From contig OZ020484.1 in NCBI GenBank assembly GCA_963971405.1, positions 53,493,151-53,557,150 on the forward strand: a stretch of 64,000 nucleotides of DNA. The letters run 5' to 3'. The notes beneath the pieces are model-generated. The model had not been told where the DNA came from, ran no database searches, and saw only the letters and a program-made list of their open reading frames with translations. A program made the translations under genes and the position numbers. This DNA comes from Psococerastis gibbosa (taxonomy: Eukaryota; Arthropoda; Insecta; Psocodea; Psocidae). Shown here piece by piece: positions 46,789 to 57,563 of this stretch. The first letter of the stretch is position 1. Each line of letters begins with the position of its first letter.

Positions 46789-47082
46789 TTAACCCCCTCA
46801 GTACCGAATTAAAACTACTCGTACGAAAAAAATTTCTTTTCAGTATGTTTACGTTTGAGCCTTAAGAAAGCTTATAAAACAGAAAAAATCATTCATTCAT
46901 TCCGAGATATGGAATGTCCCTTCCCAGAGACACTGGTACTGGGGTGATGTGAAAAACAATGCATATTAACCAAACTGTATTTTATTATCTAATTTACTTG
47001 GTATGAAATTCTAGAAAACAGTTTTTTTTGTTTTACTAGACATAAATGCACGACACTTTTGGCAGTAAATAAAAGTTTTGCC

Positions 47083-49036
47083 TTAGGACCCGTAGTTTTT
47101 GTACCTGGTAGGCCTATTGCCTTTTTTTTCATCAAAAACAGGCCAATGCCCAGTGCTGTCAAAAATTATTTCATGAGCAGGCTTCAACTCAAGTTTCCGT
47201 TTGGCACGAGGGGGTTCAGGGGTGGGTGAACAGGGAGATGAGGACCTTGATCTTTCCGAAGCGATGCTGCTTGGTCTTCCTCTTTTCTTCCCTGAACTTG
47301 CTGCCTTTCCTCGGTAAAGGAGAGCATCTGAGACCCTCACCCTAAACTTGAGCATATCAAGTTGCTCCTTTGCCGGTATGTCCTGTGTTTTGCATTCAGC
47401 CCTGTACTCGAACCAAGCACAAACTATTGCCAGATCAATCCCGTGAAATAACATCCTCAGAGTCCATTTCTTGGATCGAAGAAAAATTCGGTACAATGCC
47501 AGCATCTGGTCGACCAAGTCAACCCCACCCATTCCTTTGTTGTACAATTTTACAACATGAGCTCTTTCAACATCTTCGTAGCATTTTTTTCTGTCAAGCC
47601 ATTTTGTGACGATGACACCATGGTTGCTGACACATTGAAAAGACGTTCCTCTAGGGCTCTTCAATAGGCATTTGTCAGTTTTAAATGGTAGTTTTCCGAA
47701 CCGATCCACTCGGAATGTCCCTGCTGCATAAATCTGTTGTGACAAAAGATCAGCTAATAGTCGGTACCCGGAAAAGTAGTTGTCAAAATAAAGAAAATGA
47801 CCTTTCTTTTTGAGGGGCTTAGTCAGAGTCATCACTACAGCGCCGCCAAACTTATATTTCTCAAGTAGTTCCGGATCAATTGGCGTTGAACTTCCTTGAT
47901 ATATGGAGAAATCGTAGACTTGGCCAGACTTCCCACACAGCATAAACAGCTTGAATCCCCAGGGATGTGGTTTGTCCCTTAAATATTGTTTGCAACTATG
48001 CTGACCAGTAAATGGAACCATTTGTTCATCAATGCTTAGGTCACGCTCTACAGGAAGCTCCAGACAACGTTTTCAAATGAAGTCGTAGAGTGGGCGGATT
48101 TTAACCATTTTGTCCGTGTTATCTGCAGGAATCTGCAAGTTATCCACTAAATGGACATTACTCCGCAATTGAAAAAAACGGTTTTTTGGCATATTGTCCA
48201 CGAACGTATTTATGTGCAGCTTGCTGTCCCAGTACATCATTATCCTGGGGAATTTCAGGGTACCCGTCATAATGTGTAAACCAACAAATCTCTCCATCTC
48301 TTCTTTGTACGTCGGTTTGAAACTTATCACATCTTGCTGCATAGCAGACATGTTTGTTTTCTCAACGAGAAGGTCAAACAGCTCATCATGGACGTACTTT
48401 TCGAAGTACGTTATGGGCGCAGGCAACTCATCGAACAGAATTATGTTATTTGGCTCAAAATCGATTGGAAAAGGTTCAAAATCGGCCATCTTCCATGTTA
48501 CACCTTTTAATTTCTTCATTCCTCTGCCCTTTGCCTTCTTTTTCAGTTTCATCTCCGTTATCGGCTTCTTCTTCTTCATCGGTTTGTTCTTATTCATCGA
48601 CTTCTTCACCTTCTGTTTCCCCTGCTTCTTCTTGACCACCGTTTTTTTTCCAATGGGAACATCTTCATGGCTTCTTTCCCCGCTATCACCGTTTTCTTGT
48701 TGACCTTTTTCCATGATATGAGCACTTCTTGGACCTTTTCCTTCCTTTTTATCAGGCTCCTGTATTATAATTGTAGTTTGTTCTTTTGAGTTGATTTCTT
48801 CGCAGTTTTCTTGTTGGTCTAATTCCATATGAACACTCCCTGGACTTTGTTTTTCCTGTTTATCAGTCTCTTGTATGATCGCAGTCTCATCATCTGAGCT
48901 ACATTCTCCACCATATTCAACATCAGATGCCCCTTCACGTTGAAAATAATGTGGCCGACTTTGACCATCATCGTCCCCCGATTCAAGCCCCGAAAAGTCT
49001 GAGTCAAGAGCATAAACAGCATCCCAAAATTTTTAG
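47083..49036 (-). pseudogene. piggyBac transposase with one in-frame stop and lost start
   Basis: It catalyses cut-and-paste transposition at TTAA. An acidic N-terminus (49036-48830, for example DAVYALDSDFSGLESGDDDG) leads into a lysine-rich region and the core DDE fold. The catalytic aspartates are visible in LSIDEQMVPF, LYFDNYFSG and GMGGVDLVDQM. Motifs RFVGLHIMTG and RIMMYWD also fit the family. A single TGA (48072-48074 region, between residues YDFI and KRC) interrupts an otherwise open ~650-codon frame. No ATG precedes the acidic part: a TAA stands just upstream, and family A begins ~40 bases away. A serine/proline and basic tail ends the protein. I see no cysteine-rich C-terminal finger, which many piggyBac proteins have. 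Confidence 0.92.
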
Positions 49037-49074
49037 ATGTCCTTGTCAATATCAATTATATTCCTACCTAAAAA

Positions 49075-49890
49075 AACCGGTCCGAGTTTACTCGAACATG
49101 CTTTCCAATTTATCAATTAGTAGGGAGAGAAAATGAATAATTTCATGGTAAATAATTTTCCTACGGTTAAATTTCGGATATCTCGGGGGAGGGGGGGGGG
49201 TCCACCTGACGTCACTGGAGGTGAGGTAACCTCAATATATTTAAAACACATTACAACACAGTAATAATGGCAGGGCAGGCAATGCATTTCAGCGTGAAGT
49301 TTCTATCATTTTTTTTAAAAAAAATTTTTGCGCAAAAGCAAATAGGTTTTTGGGAAAGCCAACTGTCCGGTTTCGTTACTCAGCTTAACACCTGAAACAT
49401 GCCTGAAGGTAGAAAATTTTCGCAGAAATATCATTTTTTAGTCATTTTTCATTAAAATTAAGTTATTTTTATTTTTTACCCCCAGAAGCAAACTATCAAT
49501 GGGTAAGCGACTCCCCGCATTTTATTAACATTAAGAACGACTAGAATATATGTGAATTTAAAAGAAATCGTTGGAGCCGTTTTTGAGAAATAATTTTTTT
49601 GGCGTTTTTTGGAGTTTTTTGAGAATGAAACCCCCCAAATTGAGTTAGCCCCAAATAAAAAAAATGGTCTCGCTGTATGATTTTTGTGAACCTACATGCC
49701 GAATTTCATCAAAATCGACCGAGTAGTTTGCCCGGAAATCGATGCACAGACAGACAGACAGACAGACATTTCGTAAAAACCACTTTTTTGGGTTCCTGGG
49801 ACCTGAAAACGTGTAAATCCGTTGAAATCTTGGAATCGAAAATTTCGACCGTCACAAATCTTTCCTTATACCTACTACGTATAAATTGGA
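49075..49890 (+). repeat. Family A repeat inside piggyBac
   Basis: Near full-length copy with the ACCGGTCCGAGTTTACTCG start, G-run (about 49188-49200), TGACGTCA (49208-49215), CAGACAGACAGACAG and ATAAATTGGAAAGCA end. Confidence 0.85.
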
Positions 49891-50507
49891 AAGCAAAAAG
49901 AAAGCGGCAAAATTAGAATTGACTGTAAACCACCGAGTCCAGGTGACCCCAGTACCAGTGTCACTGCACAGGGACACCAATATTGAGGACCCCCCTGATT
50001 TATGCTGATAATTTTTTTTTTTAATTTTTGTAAAGAATACTTATTTAAGATGTTTAAACTACTGAAATAATTAGTAAATAAGTCTAAGAACCTATAAACT
50101 GCTCAGATATTATTATTATAAAAGACCTTACTTACCGACTTTCAATTTCCTGCCTGACATGCTTCTCTAAAAATGACAACAAAAGTTACAAAACCAAATT
50201 TAGAAAAATATCGAAGTGAAACCTCTGTCAATCTTTCGAGAATCGATCAATCTATGCAAACGATTCTGCTGCCACGACAATTGGGCGCGAAATTTTGGAC
50301 TTCGAAAGTGATGTCCTTGTACAGTGACACCAGTACTGAAGGAGTAGTGTAGATGAAAGATGTAGCGGAAGTAGAAACTTAAGACACAATTTAAAACACC
50401 GTAAGACGTGCCCAGCTCTCGTCAATAGCAGATGTTCACCAGATTATGTGTTGTATTGGGCTGCAAGAAAGCTGCTAGCGGAAGACTAATGCTCTGGTGT
50501 AAATTAA

Positions 50508-51350
50508 AGAACCGGTCCGAGTTTACTCGAACATGCTTTCCAATTTATCGATTAGTAGAGAGAGAAAATGATTAATTTCAAGGTAAATAATTTTCCTACG
50601 GTTAAATTTCGGATATCACGGGGGGGGGGGGGGGGTCGTCCACCACCTGAAGGTGACTTAAATTCTAGATAGGTCAGGCCTACACATTACCACACAGCAA
50701 TCATGGCAGGTCACGCAATGCATTTGAGCGTGAATTTGCTTTCACATTTTCAAAAAAAAAAGTTTTTTGCACAAAACCCAATAGTTTTTTGGAAACCAAA
50801 CTATCCGGTTTCATTACTCAATTTAACACCTAAAACATGCTTGAAGTTAGAAATCATCGATAGAAAGGTTTCGCAGAAAAATTATTTCTTAGTCATTTCT
50901 CATTAAAATTTAGTCATTTTTATTTTTTTACCCCCCCCCCCCCAGAAGCAAACTATCAAGGGGCAAGCGACCCCCGCATTTTATCAACATTAACAACAAC
51001 TACAATATATGTGAATTTAAAAGAAATCGTTGGAGCCGTTTTTGAGAAATAATTTTTTTTGACGTTTTTTTGGAGTTTTTTGAGAATGAAACCCCCCAAA
51101 TTGAGTTAGCCCCAAATAAAAAAAATGGTCTCGCTGTATGATTTTTGTGAACCTACATGCCAAATTTCATCAACATCGACCAAGTAGTTTGCCCGGAAAT
51201 CGATGCACAGACAGACAGACAGACAGACATTTCGTAAAAACCACTTTTTTGGGTTCCTGGGACCTCAAAACGTGTAAATCCGTTGAAATCTTGGAATCGA
51301 AAATTTCGACCGTCACAAATCTTTCCTTTAAACTACGTATAAATTGGAAA
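50508..51350 (+). repeat. Family A repeat next to tankyrase
   Basis: Full-length copy, but the TGACGTCA site after the G-run (50620-50634) is replaced by CCACCACCTGAAGGTG. It ends ATAAATTGGAAAGCA about 215 bases before the tankyrase ATG. Confidence 0.85.
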
Positions 51351-51566
51351 GCAAAAAGAAAAGAAAAACTGAAGTCGAAACTATGGCCACCAGTCTTCGC
51401 GCCATTTCTCGTATTTTTCATATCAACGCATGCGCCTGCATGGCACCGCCATATTGTTTAGAAATTGTTCTAATGCCACGACGTTGGAAATTTGGCATTT
51501 TGCAAAATGGCAGACTTGTGTTTTGTGAGTTAACGTACTGAAATAAATTATTAAATATGAATTATC
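51351..51566 (+). promoter_or_regulatory. Tankyrase 5' UTR / promoter region
   Basis: The short gap between family A and the ATG holds AACGCATGCGCCTGCATG (GCATGCGC resembles an NRF1-type core), CGCCATATTG, and AAAATGGCAGA (YY1-like). These suit a TATA-less housekeeping promoter. The transcription start is not determinable. Confidence 0.4.
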
Positions 51567-51756
51567 ATGACTAGTCGCAGATCTGTCCTTTCGGACTCAT
51601 CAGAATCACTTCCCAATGCGACAGACCCCCTGCGGGAGCTGTTTGAGGCCTGCAAAACAGGTGACATCCTTCGCGTTAAGAAGCTTGTCAACTCGGAAAC
51701 AGTCAATGCTAGGGATACTGCAGGGCGGAAATCGACCCCTCTACATTTTTCTGCTG
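51567..51756 (+). CDS. Tnks: Tankyrase exon 1
   Basis: Tankyrase is a poly-ADP-ribose polymerase that uses five ankyrin clusters to bind partners carrying an RxxPDG-type peptide. It acts in telomere, Wnt/axin and spindle control. The exon starts [14 protein letters not shown] and enters the first ankyrin cluster at [12 protein letters not shown], then [19 protein letters not shown], which follows vertebrate tankyrases closely. The ATG fits because the N-terminus is short, as in tankyrase-2, and no upstream in-frame extension is needed. It ends GCTG|GTAAGA, phase 1. With the following eight exons it makes 1438 coding bases (479 codons plus one base), all in one frame. The SAM and catalytic domains (residues after ~1000 in relatives) are beyond the window. 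Confidence 0.95.
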
Positions 51757-52269
51757 GTAAGAACTGTTTCAGGGGCTGTTTAAAACGATAAATAGGATAC
51801 GCTACACAATAACTAATGCTAAAGCACTTTTGTATGCCAAACTAGCTCGGCAATTCAATTCAATGGTGCAGAACCTTGCGAACTTGTTAGACAATACAAT
51901 ACAATACAATATTTATTTATTTCCTTCAATACAATACATTTTTACAATTATTACATTTTTTCATGGTAAGGGCTCTAAGGGATAAACCCGCGCTGAACCC
52001 TTAATTTATCAATTCCAGCCCCATTGTTATAAATGGGGACTGTTTAGTTCATTAACTTAGGCGTGAAGGTGTTCACAGTTTCAGCGTCAAGTTTAAAGGT
52101 AAAAAAAGCACAATATGTGATATAGAGTTGCGCTCTAGTTGCCCATACATTTTCTGGAAACTATAATTATTATGTAATCAGACGTATAAAACTTTTGCAA
52201 CATGTTAAATAAAATACCTGTTTTTTTTTTTTTTTAATAAAGCCTCTAAGCATTCTTCTTGTGATTTAG

Positions 52270-52369
52270 GTTATGGCAGAAGGGACGTTGTTGACTTCCT
52301 CCTATCCGCTGGAGCTTCCATTCAGGCCCGTGACGACGGGGGCCTGCATCCGCTTCATAATGCTTGCAG
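52270..52369 (+). CDS. Tnks: Tankyrase exon 2
   Basis: Acceptor GTGATTTAG, phase 1 in. Encodes [17 protein letters not shown] and [12 protein letters not shown], one ankyrin repeat and the start of the next. Donor CAG|GTAATT, phase 2. Confidence 0.93.
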
Positions 52370-52384
52370 GTAATTGCAATAGTT

Positions 52385-53035
52385 ACACGTATTAAATATC
52401 TGGGTGTTACGATTGATAATCATCTGAGCTCGAAAGTGGGATAAACAAAACCTTCTGATTTCAAAGCCGGTAGGAAGTACTTTTATACATTGAAAAGACT
52501 GTTGCGTCTGCACAATGTTGTCCCACTCTGACAATTTTATCATGCCATTGTGTAATCAGTTTCTGAGTACAGCATATTAGCGTGAGTGGTGCGCATCGTC
52601 CCCATATAAAGGCACTGAGCAGGAGCAATTTCAAGGTTCGGGTGAAGAAGGCTCTCATACGGAGGGCATACTATTCCCTGACCGAGGCATTGGAGGATAG
52701 GCTGGGAGAGTTATAATTATAATTGTGTATTGTAATATTTGACAAGGATCTTCATCGGCTACTTATACTATATTATATTTAACTTATGACATAATTTATA
52801 AAAAAAAATGACGTAATGTATGTCATATATGTTTCTAACATTTAAATACACGATTGATTGATATGTTCCCGCTGGAAGCAGCCTTGCAGCCATACGAATA
52901 CCTATCAGTTTTGCATTAGGCACATTAGGCACAAATATACAGATTTCAATGTCCTCCCCATCATGTAATTATGTTGTAATTTGTAAACTTGAAGAAAATA
53001 AAAGTTATTATTATTATATCATTATAGATTTGGTT
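52385..53035 (+). repeat. LINE 3' fragment in tankyrase intron 2
   Basis: 52385-52700 reads, with many stops, as a reverse-transcriptase C-terminal region (IKYLGVTIDNHLSS, then LKRLLRL). It ends in an ATT repeat (53008-53026) typical of some LINE tails. Highly decayed. Confidence 0.6.
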
Positions 53036-53094
53036 ATTCCGGTACAAACGGGCAATAAACATTGCCGGGCAGGGTGATTTCTTATTTACTTACT

Positions 53095-54130
53095 TACTTC
53101 TTACTTAGTACGTGGCTTCCAGCTCAGGTGATGCCAACTGCCTGATGTCTTGGAAGTGCTCACAGCCTTGGAGAAGATAGGATCTTGTTAAGTCCGGCTC
53201 CACTGCGTCCAATCGTATAATATGTACCGTTGTGTGCAAGAGGCTGAGCACTGCAGGACAATGTGCTCAAGTGCCTCATTAGTCAGACCACATACATACA
53301 CGGCAGATTGGAAATTCGATAAGGTGGAAACGGTGCAAGTATTATTTTGCGGTAATGTGGCCCGTTCTTGCTCTTGCAACAAATGATGCTACTCTTTTCC
53401 CCAGGGCAAATCTCTCGACTTTTAGATCCGTTCTTGAAGGAGAACTCTGTCAGTAACATTTTTACAGTGTGTTATTGAAAACTGGGGCCGCATCCTTTGC
53501 CATACTATCAGCTCAGAAATCAAATCAGCTCATTTCCAAAAGCACCGTATTGAGCAGGGATCCATTTCAACGTTATTCTGTTTTTTTTTTGTTTTTTTTT
53601 TGTTTTTTAATAAAAAAGATTAATCGCATACAAAAAATTTAATGAATGTATCCGATTGACCTCTTCAGTCGCCTCTGTAGGTTAGTACCTGTGTTGAGCT
53701 ACGACACGTCTCCGATCGCATGGCGTGTAAAGACTCACATAAGTGCAAGCACGTTACCACCTGGCCATCGAAGTCGAAGTTTGCTCATTAACTTTTCCAT
53801 CAGCACTCTTGTTTCTTTCATACGAATGTCACAAGCCCCTGGTAATGGATTTGACAGAACATGCATGGCTGATCTGGAATCTGGCTGGATTCAGACATGT
53901 CGATTATTATTTGTCAAACAAAATTCAAGAGACGCATTGATAGCAATTAGCTCTGCATCCAGACTTGAAGTAGCATTTGCAGGAACGCAGTATCGTGCAC
54001 CTGAGTACTCTAATACAACTCCAAGTAGTTTTGGGGTGGTGTTAGTCTGTCAGATTTGGCTCATAGCATGAGAATACCGCGTGGAGAAGAAAACCCACTC
54101 TGTTTTCGATTTTACTTAGCGCACCATTCT
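53095..54130 (-). pseudogene. LINE fragment with RNase H domain
   Basis: On the minus strand about 54070-53640 encodes SLDAELIAINASLEFC and then PDSRSAMHVLSNP: the conserved D/E-containing helix and DS strand of a LINE RNase H domain. 53382-53188 encodes a cysteine-histidine segment (CGLTNEALEHIVLQC) from the C-terminus. RNase H suggests the I superfamily. Many stops. A related fragment is at 60345-60530. Confidence 0.7.
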
Positions 54131-54606
54131 TCTATTTGACATAATACCTGCTGTACTTTTGGAATTGCTAATATTGTGGATTTGTCAGTATTTGTCCAGA
54201 TGCTCATGTCATCAGTATGTCATTTTGTCAACATCTTGATGGAGGTTATCGCCCTTTTGAAAAAATTGACACTGAAAAAAGTAGCACTCAAAACTCCGCC
54301 TTGGGCTGTTTTTTACCTTCCACAAAAAAGGTTTCCATTAATTTACAGATGTCTGGATCAGGATATTGGTGATATACCGTAGCATTTTCCCTTTCCAAAC
54401 AATGCAAATAATATTTAATCAATTATCAATAATCAATCAGCAGTATTGATTCTTGTTTATGTTGACTACTGTGGAATAGTATTATATAATTTAATTATCT
54501 TCCTTGCATATCCCGCTATACAGCATATACTGTATGTATGTATTTTTTGTGCATTTTCATTCCCCTTTGTAACAGTAATGTAGTTTAAATTTGATTTGGT
54601 TTTAAG

Positions 54607-54731
54607 CTTTGGGCACGCCGACGTCGTGCGCGTTCTTCTAGAAGCGGGGGCTAACCCGAACACCAGGGACAACTGGAGCTATACCCCACTTCACGAAGCT
54701 GCTATCAAAGGAAAGGTCGACGTCTGTATAG
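54607..54731 (+). CDS. Tnks: Tankyrase exon 3
   Basis: Acceptor TTTTAAG after a T-rich tract. Encodes [19 protein letters not shown] and [20 protein letters not shown], which is nearly invariant in tankyrases. Donor ATAG|GTACGG, phase 1. Confidence 0.95.
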
Positions 54732-54925
54732 GTACGGCAAAAGAGAAGTTTTGGGTTTCGTTGATATGAAGGAAAGAAAATAGAAATATTAATAATTGTA
54801 CAATAGCTAGCTTTGAAACCTGTCAAAATTTTATTGTAAATTACACAAATAATTATAGTTCCAACATGATTACACTACTTACCCTCTAGGAAAATGAGAT
54901 TGAATGATGACGAAAAGAGAGCGCT

Positions 54926-55003
54926 AATGTGGTACTGAGAATATACAATTTACAAATCTTACTGAATGTGGTACTGAGAATATACAATTTACAAATCTTA
55001 CTG
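54926..55003 (+). repeat. Perfect 39 bp tandem duplication
   Basis: Two identical 39-base units, beginning AATGTGGTACTGAG, at 54926-54964 and 54965-55003 in tankyrase intron 3. Confidence 0.9.
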
Positions 55004-55258
55004 AATGGGATATGAACCCCTTGATCACACAAAAACCACTCAGTTCTCTGTTTCTATTTTCTATTGATTTTGCTACGTAAGCTTCTACACCAAAAATTAA
55101 AACTACCCTGTTATATTGTGTATTAATTAGTTCTTTATAATTTGTGTAAACCACATCTTTATAACTTCCGCGGTACATAAATAAATAAAAAATAATGACG
55201 GATTAATCCAGGGGTGATGGTGAAGATAGTTTTTATAATGATTATTCTGTCTTTGTAG

Positions 55259-55364
55259 CGTTACTTCAACATGGAGCTGATGCAAACATCCGCAACACAG
55301 AAGGAAAAACTGCTCTAGAGCTTGCAGATGCGGCGACCCGTCCGGTCCTCACTGGTGACTACAG
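55259..55364 (+). CDS. Tnks: Tankyrase exon 4
   Basis: Acceptor CTTTGTAG. Encodes [20 protein letters not shown], then [15 protein letters not shown], the linker leaving the first cluster. Donor ACAG|GTACCG, phase 2. Confidence 0.95.
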
Positions 55365-55657
55365 GTACCGTATTGTACCTTAACTCTATGCCTACAAGCT
55401 TCCAGGGTTAAAACCACTACTATAAACTACCTTATTCGTGACACTAGCTCTCCAACGCCTCCTTCAAGCCAGCCATAAACGATGACAAATGCATTTCCAA
55501 TTTTTTTGAGGATCGCGTGCTAAACTATTACTTGAACATAATTTACATAATTGATTGGACTTATTCAATTGTCAGAAAATAATTAAAGTAAGTTGCAGAA
55601 AAAATCATGCAAAAGGAGTAGGATATATATGTAATACAATATTATTGATATATTGTA

Positions 55658-55858
55658 TAGTCCACGCAAAATGAGAAAAGTATGGACATGGACTGTTTTG
55701 ATCCTGTGAAACACTGTATAAATATTCTATGCACAGTTTTTGTTATGCCTTGCATCCAATGCAACAAGGTAACACAAAATGGTGCAAGGAATATTTTTAC
55801 AGTGTTGCACAGGATCAAAACATTCCATGTCCTTACTTTTCTCATTTTGCGTGGACTA
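55658..55858. mobile_element. Palindromic mariner-like MITE, TA target duplication
   Basis: Ends TAGTCCACGCAAAATGAGAA and its exact inverse, flanked by TA (55656-55657 and 55859-55860). Arms of ~75 bp continue through CATGGA and TTTTGATCCTGTG. 201 bp, in tankyrase intron 4. Confidence 0.88.
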
Positions 55859-55934
55859 TACCTGTTGTGCTGCATGTCCAATTTAAGCAAGGATTAAAAT
55901 GTTGAAATGAAGGAGGCAAAACTGAACATTAATC

Positions 55935-56070
55935 AAAATTAGAGGATATGGAAAAAACTGGGCTTGGCGGGATTCGAACCCATGATCTACGCCTAACCGT
56001 CAATTAGAGCATAAGTAGAGGATTTGGCATTTACTGGGCTTGTGGTCCAGCGGTTAAGACGACGCCCATC
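55935..56070. repeat. Inverted tRNA-like SINE fragments
   Basis: On the minus strand GGTTCGAATCCCGCC (about 55966-55980) is a perfect B box. On the plus strand TGGTCCAGCGG (56048-56058) is an A box. They point toward each other's strand, so this is a rearranged SINE or tRNA fragment pair, not a tRNA gene. GAGGAT-TGG-ACTGGGCTTG is repeated at about 55941 and 56022. Confidence 0.55.
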
Positions 56071-56243
56071 CTCTATTTTCGGTTATAACGAGGTGGTTAC
56101 CTCTTTAACCAAAGTTAATTTAAATTTAATGTCAGTGTTATATATACCATATAATACTACAATATACTGAACATTAATCCCAGAAATTAGTATTTGCAGC
56201 TTTTTTCAATTAATTAAGCCTAACAGAAGGAAGTTAATTACAG

Positions 56244-56441
56244 AAAGGAAGAGTTGTTGGAAGCTGCGCGATCCGGAGCCGAGGACAAACTGCTGTCGTT
56301 GCTGAACCCGCTCAATGTCAACTGTCACGCGAGTGATGGTCGCCGTTCGACACCACTGCATTTGGCTGCCGGCTATAATCGTGCAAGAATTGTCCAGATT
56401 TTGTTACAAAATGGTGCTGATGTCCATGCTAAAGATAAGGG
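56244..56441 (+). CDS. Tnks: Tankyrase exon 5
   Basis: Acceptor TTAATTACAG. Encodes [20 protein letters not shown], then [20 protein letters not shown] and [15 protein letters not shown], the second ankyrin cluster. Donor GG|GTAAAT, phase 2. Confidence 0.96.
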
Positions 56442-56623
56442 GTAAATCTTTATCTATTATCACATTATACATACTGTATCTACGTTAAAAAATGCTGGGA
56501 GTTGGTTATGTACTGTAAACAAAAAATAACAAAAACTTAGTTTTAGAAAAACTTGTTATAACAACCCGAATTAGTAAAACCCAAATAATCGTTAAGAAAT
56601 TAACTTTGTCTAAGAAACCCACT

Positions 56624-56692
56624 TGTGTTAGTATAAAACCCTGAGCGCTTTCGGCAAGAACTGCCATCTACAGAGGGAAACCCACTAGCACA
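56624..56692 (-). ncRNA. Hammerhead-ribozyme-like motif, Penelope copy 3
   Basis: The same 69-nt fold with CTGTAGA, GAAA and CTC, antisense to tankyrase. Confidence 0.5.
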
Positions 56693-56771
56693 GTTACACC
56701 TTATCTGGGATTTGAGATTTGCTCAACTCGAGGAGAAGATGCAAATGTGACTAGAGAGAGGAAACCTAGGT

Positions 56772-57209
56772 TTATATAGGACTGGGAGCGGGGGGAGGAG
56801 GGGGTGGGAGGGGGCGTGGCTGGTTACCTATTCCTAACCTACTAGCTAGATCTATTAGAGGGGATGATTGTGTGAATGTTATGTCGTTTGTTAATTTTTC
56901 CCTCTTGTGTAAAGCTCTTTTGATTTCAACATTTTCAAAAAAATTTAAAGTGTAACTTTTCTTCATTTTGTGTAGGGCTGTCCAATTGTGAGGATCGAAT
57001 GTGTGATTTTCCGAGTTAAGGTGTTTCGCGAATGTGCTGTTGGTGTTGGTGTCTCCTATACCTGCTATATGTTCTCTGACCCTAGTTTTAAAGCTTCTGC
57101 CTGTTTGGCCTATGTAAATTGCGTTACAATCGTTACAATTTAGACGATAAACTACATTGCCTTTTTCCTTTTCTGGTTTGGTTTTGCAGTTCATGAGTTT
57201 ATTGGCCAA
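56772..57209 (-). CDS. Penelope-like GIY-YIG endonuclease, copy 3
   Basis: 145 residues, differing from the 13530-13967 copy at only a few positions (for example VVYRLNC in place of GVYRLNC, so the first glycine of the GIY-like motif is lost). YIG, FKTRVREH and the proline tail are kept. Confidence 0.88.
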   Translation of the reverse strand: MANKLMNCKTKPEKEKGNVVYRLNCNDCNAIYIGQTGRSFKTRVREHIAGIGDTNTNSTFAKHLNSENHTFDPHNWTALHKMKKSYTLNFFENVEIKRALHKREKLTNDITFTQSSPLIDLASRLGIGNQPRPLPPPPPPAPSPI

Positions 57210-57563
57210 ATTGTTGCGGTTGTACGGGGCTGGTGTTTTGTCTGTTGTAGAAGAAATGAGGTTACTTATTTAATAAAGTAATTAAAACGCGAACAACTTG
57301 GGCCATGTGTACAATGGCTTGTTCTACGCAGCAGATCTGCGTTTGACCTTGGGATCTACTAAGGACTACCTACATGTTGTATTGTCGTGGTAATTCAAGA
57401 CCATCTACCTATCCTCATCAATTTCCAAATAAAATCAGTTGAAAAGCATTCCTGTAACAGCCATTGTTTAGGTAACGCGTTCGAAGTCAGAACTGACTCA
57501 TCGGTGGCAAACAGTGAGGTTAATTTACTACATTGCTTGATTCTGTAATTCTGATAATTTCAG

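Larger units (their letters stand above)
46789..50344 (-). mobile_element. piggyBac-type transposon with nested family A copy
   Basis: The left end is TTAA (46789-46792) followed by CCCCCTCAGTACCG. The right end reads CAGTACTGAAGGAG (50331-50344), its imperfect inverse, with the flanking TTAA lost. A subterminal inverted pair also exists: GACACTGGTACTGGGG near 46928 and CCCCAGTACCAGTGTC near 49952, as piggyBac elements typically have. The transposase lies on the minus strand between them. Family A (49075-49890) inserted at or near the start of the transposase gene. Confidence 0.8.
56515..57272 (-). mobile_element. Penelope-like element copy 3, 5'-truncated
   Basis: Terminal repeat (56515-56960) and endonuclease, inserted antisense in tankyrase intron 5. 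The sequence upstream of the endonuclease ends near GAAGAAATGAGGTTACTTATT, so the RT is absent. Confidence 0.9.

Noticed and set aside
48194..48703. 169-codon plus-strand frame rich in F and S
   Set aside because: Antisense shadow of the piggyBac lysine-rich region.
53646..54071. 141-codon plus-strand frame in tankyrase intron 2
   Set aside because: The minus strand encodes LINE RNase H; this frame is its antisense shadow.
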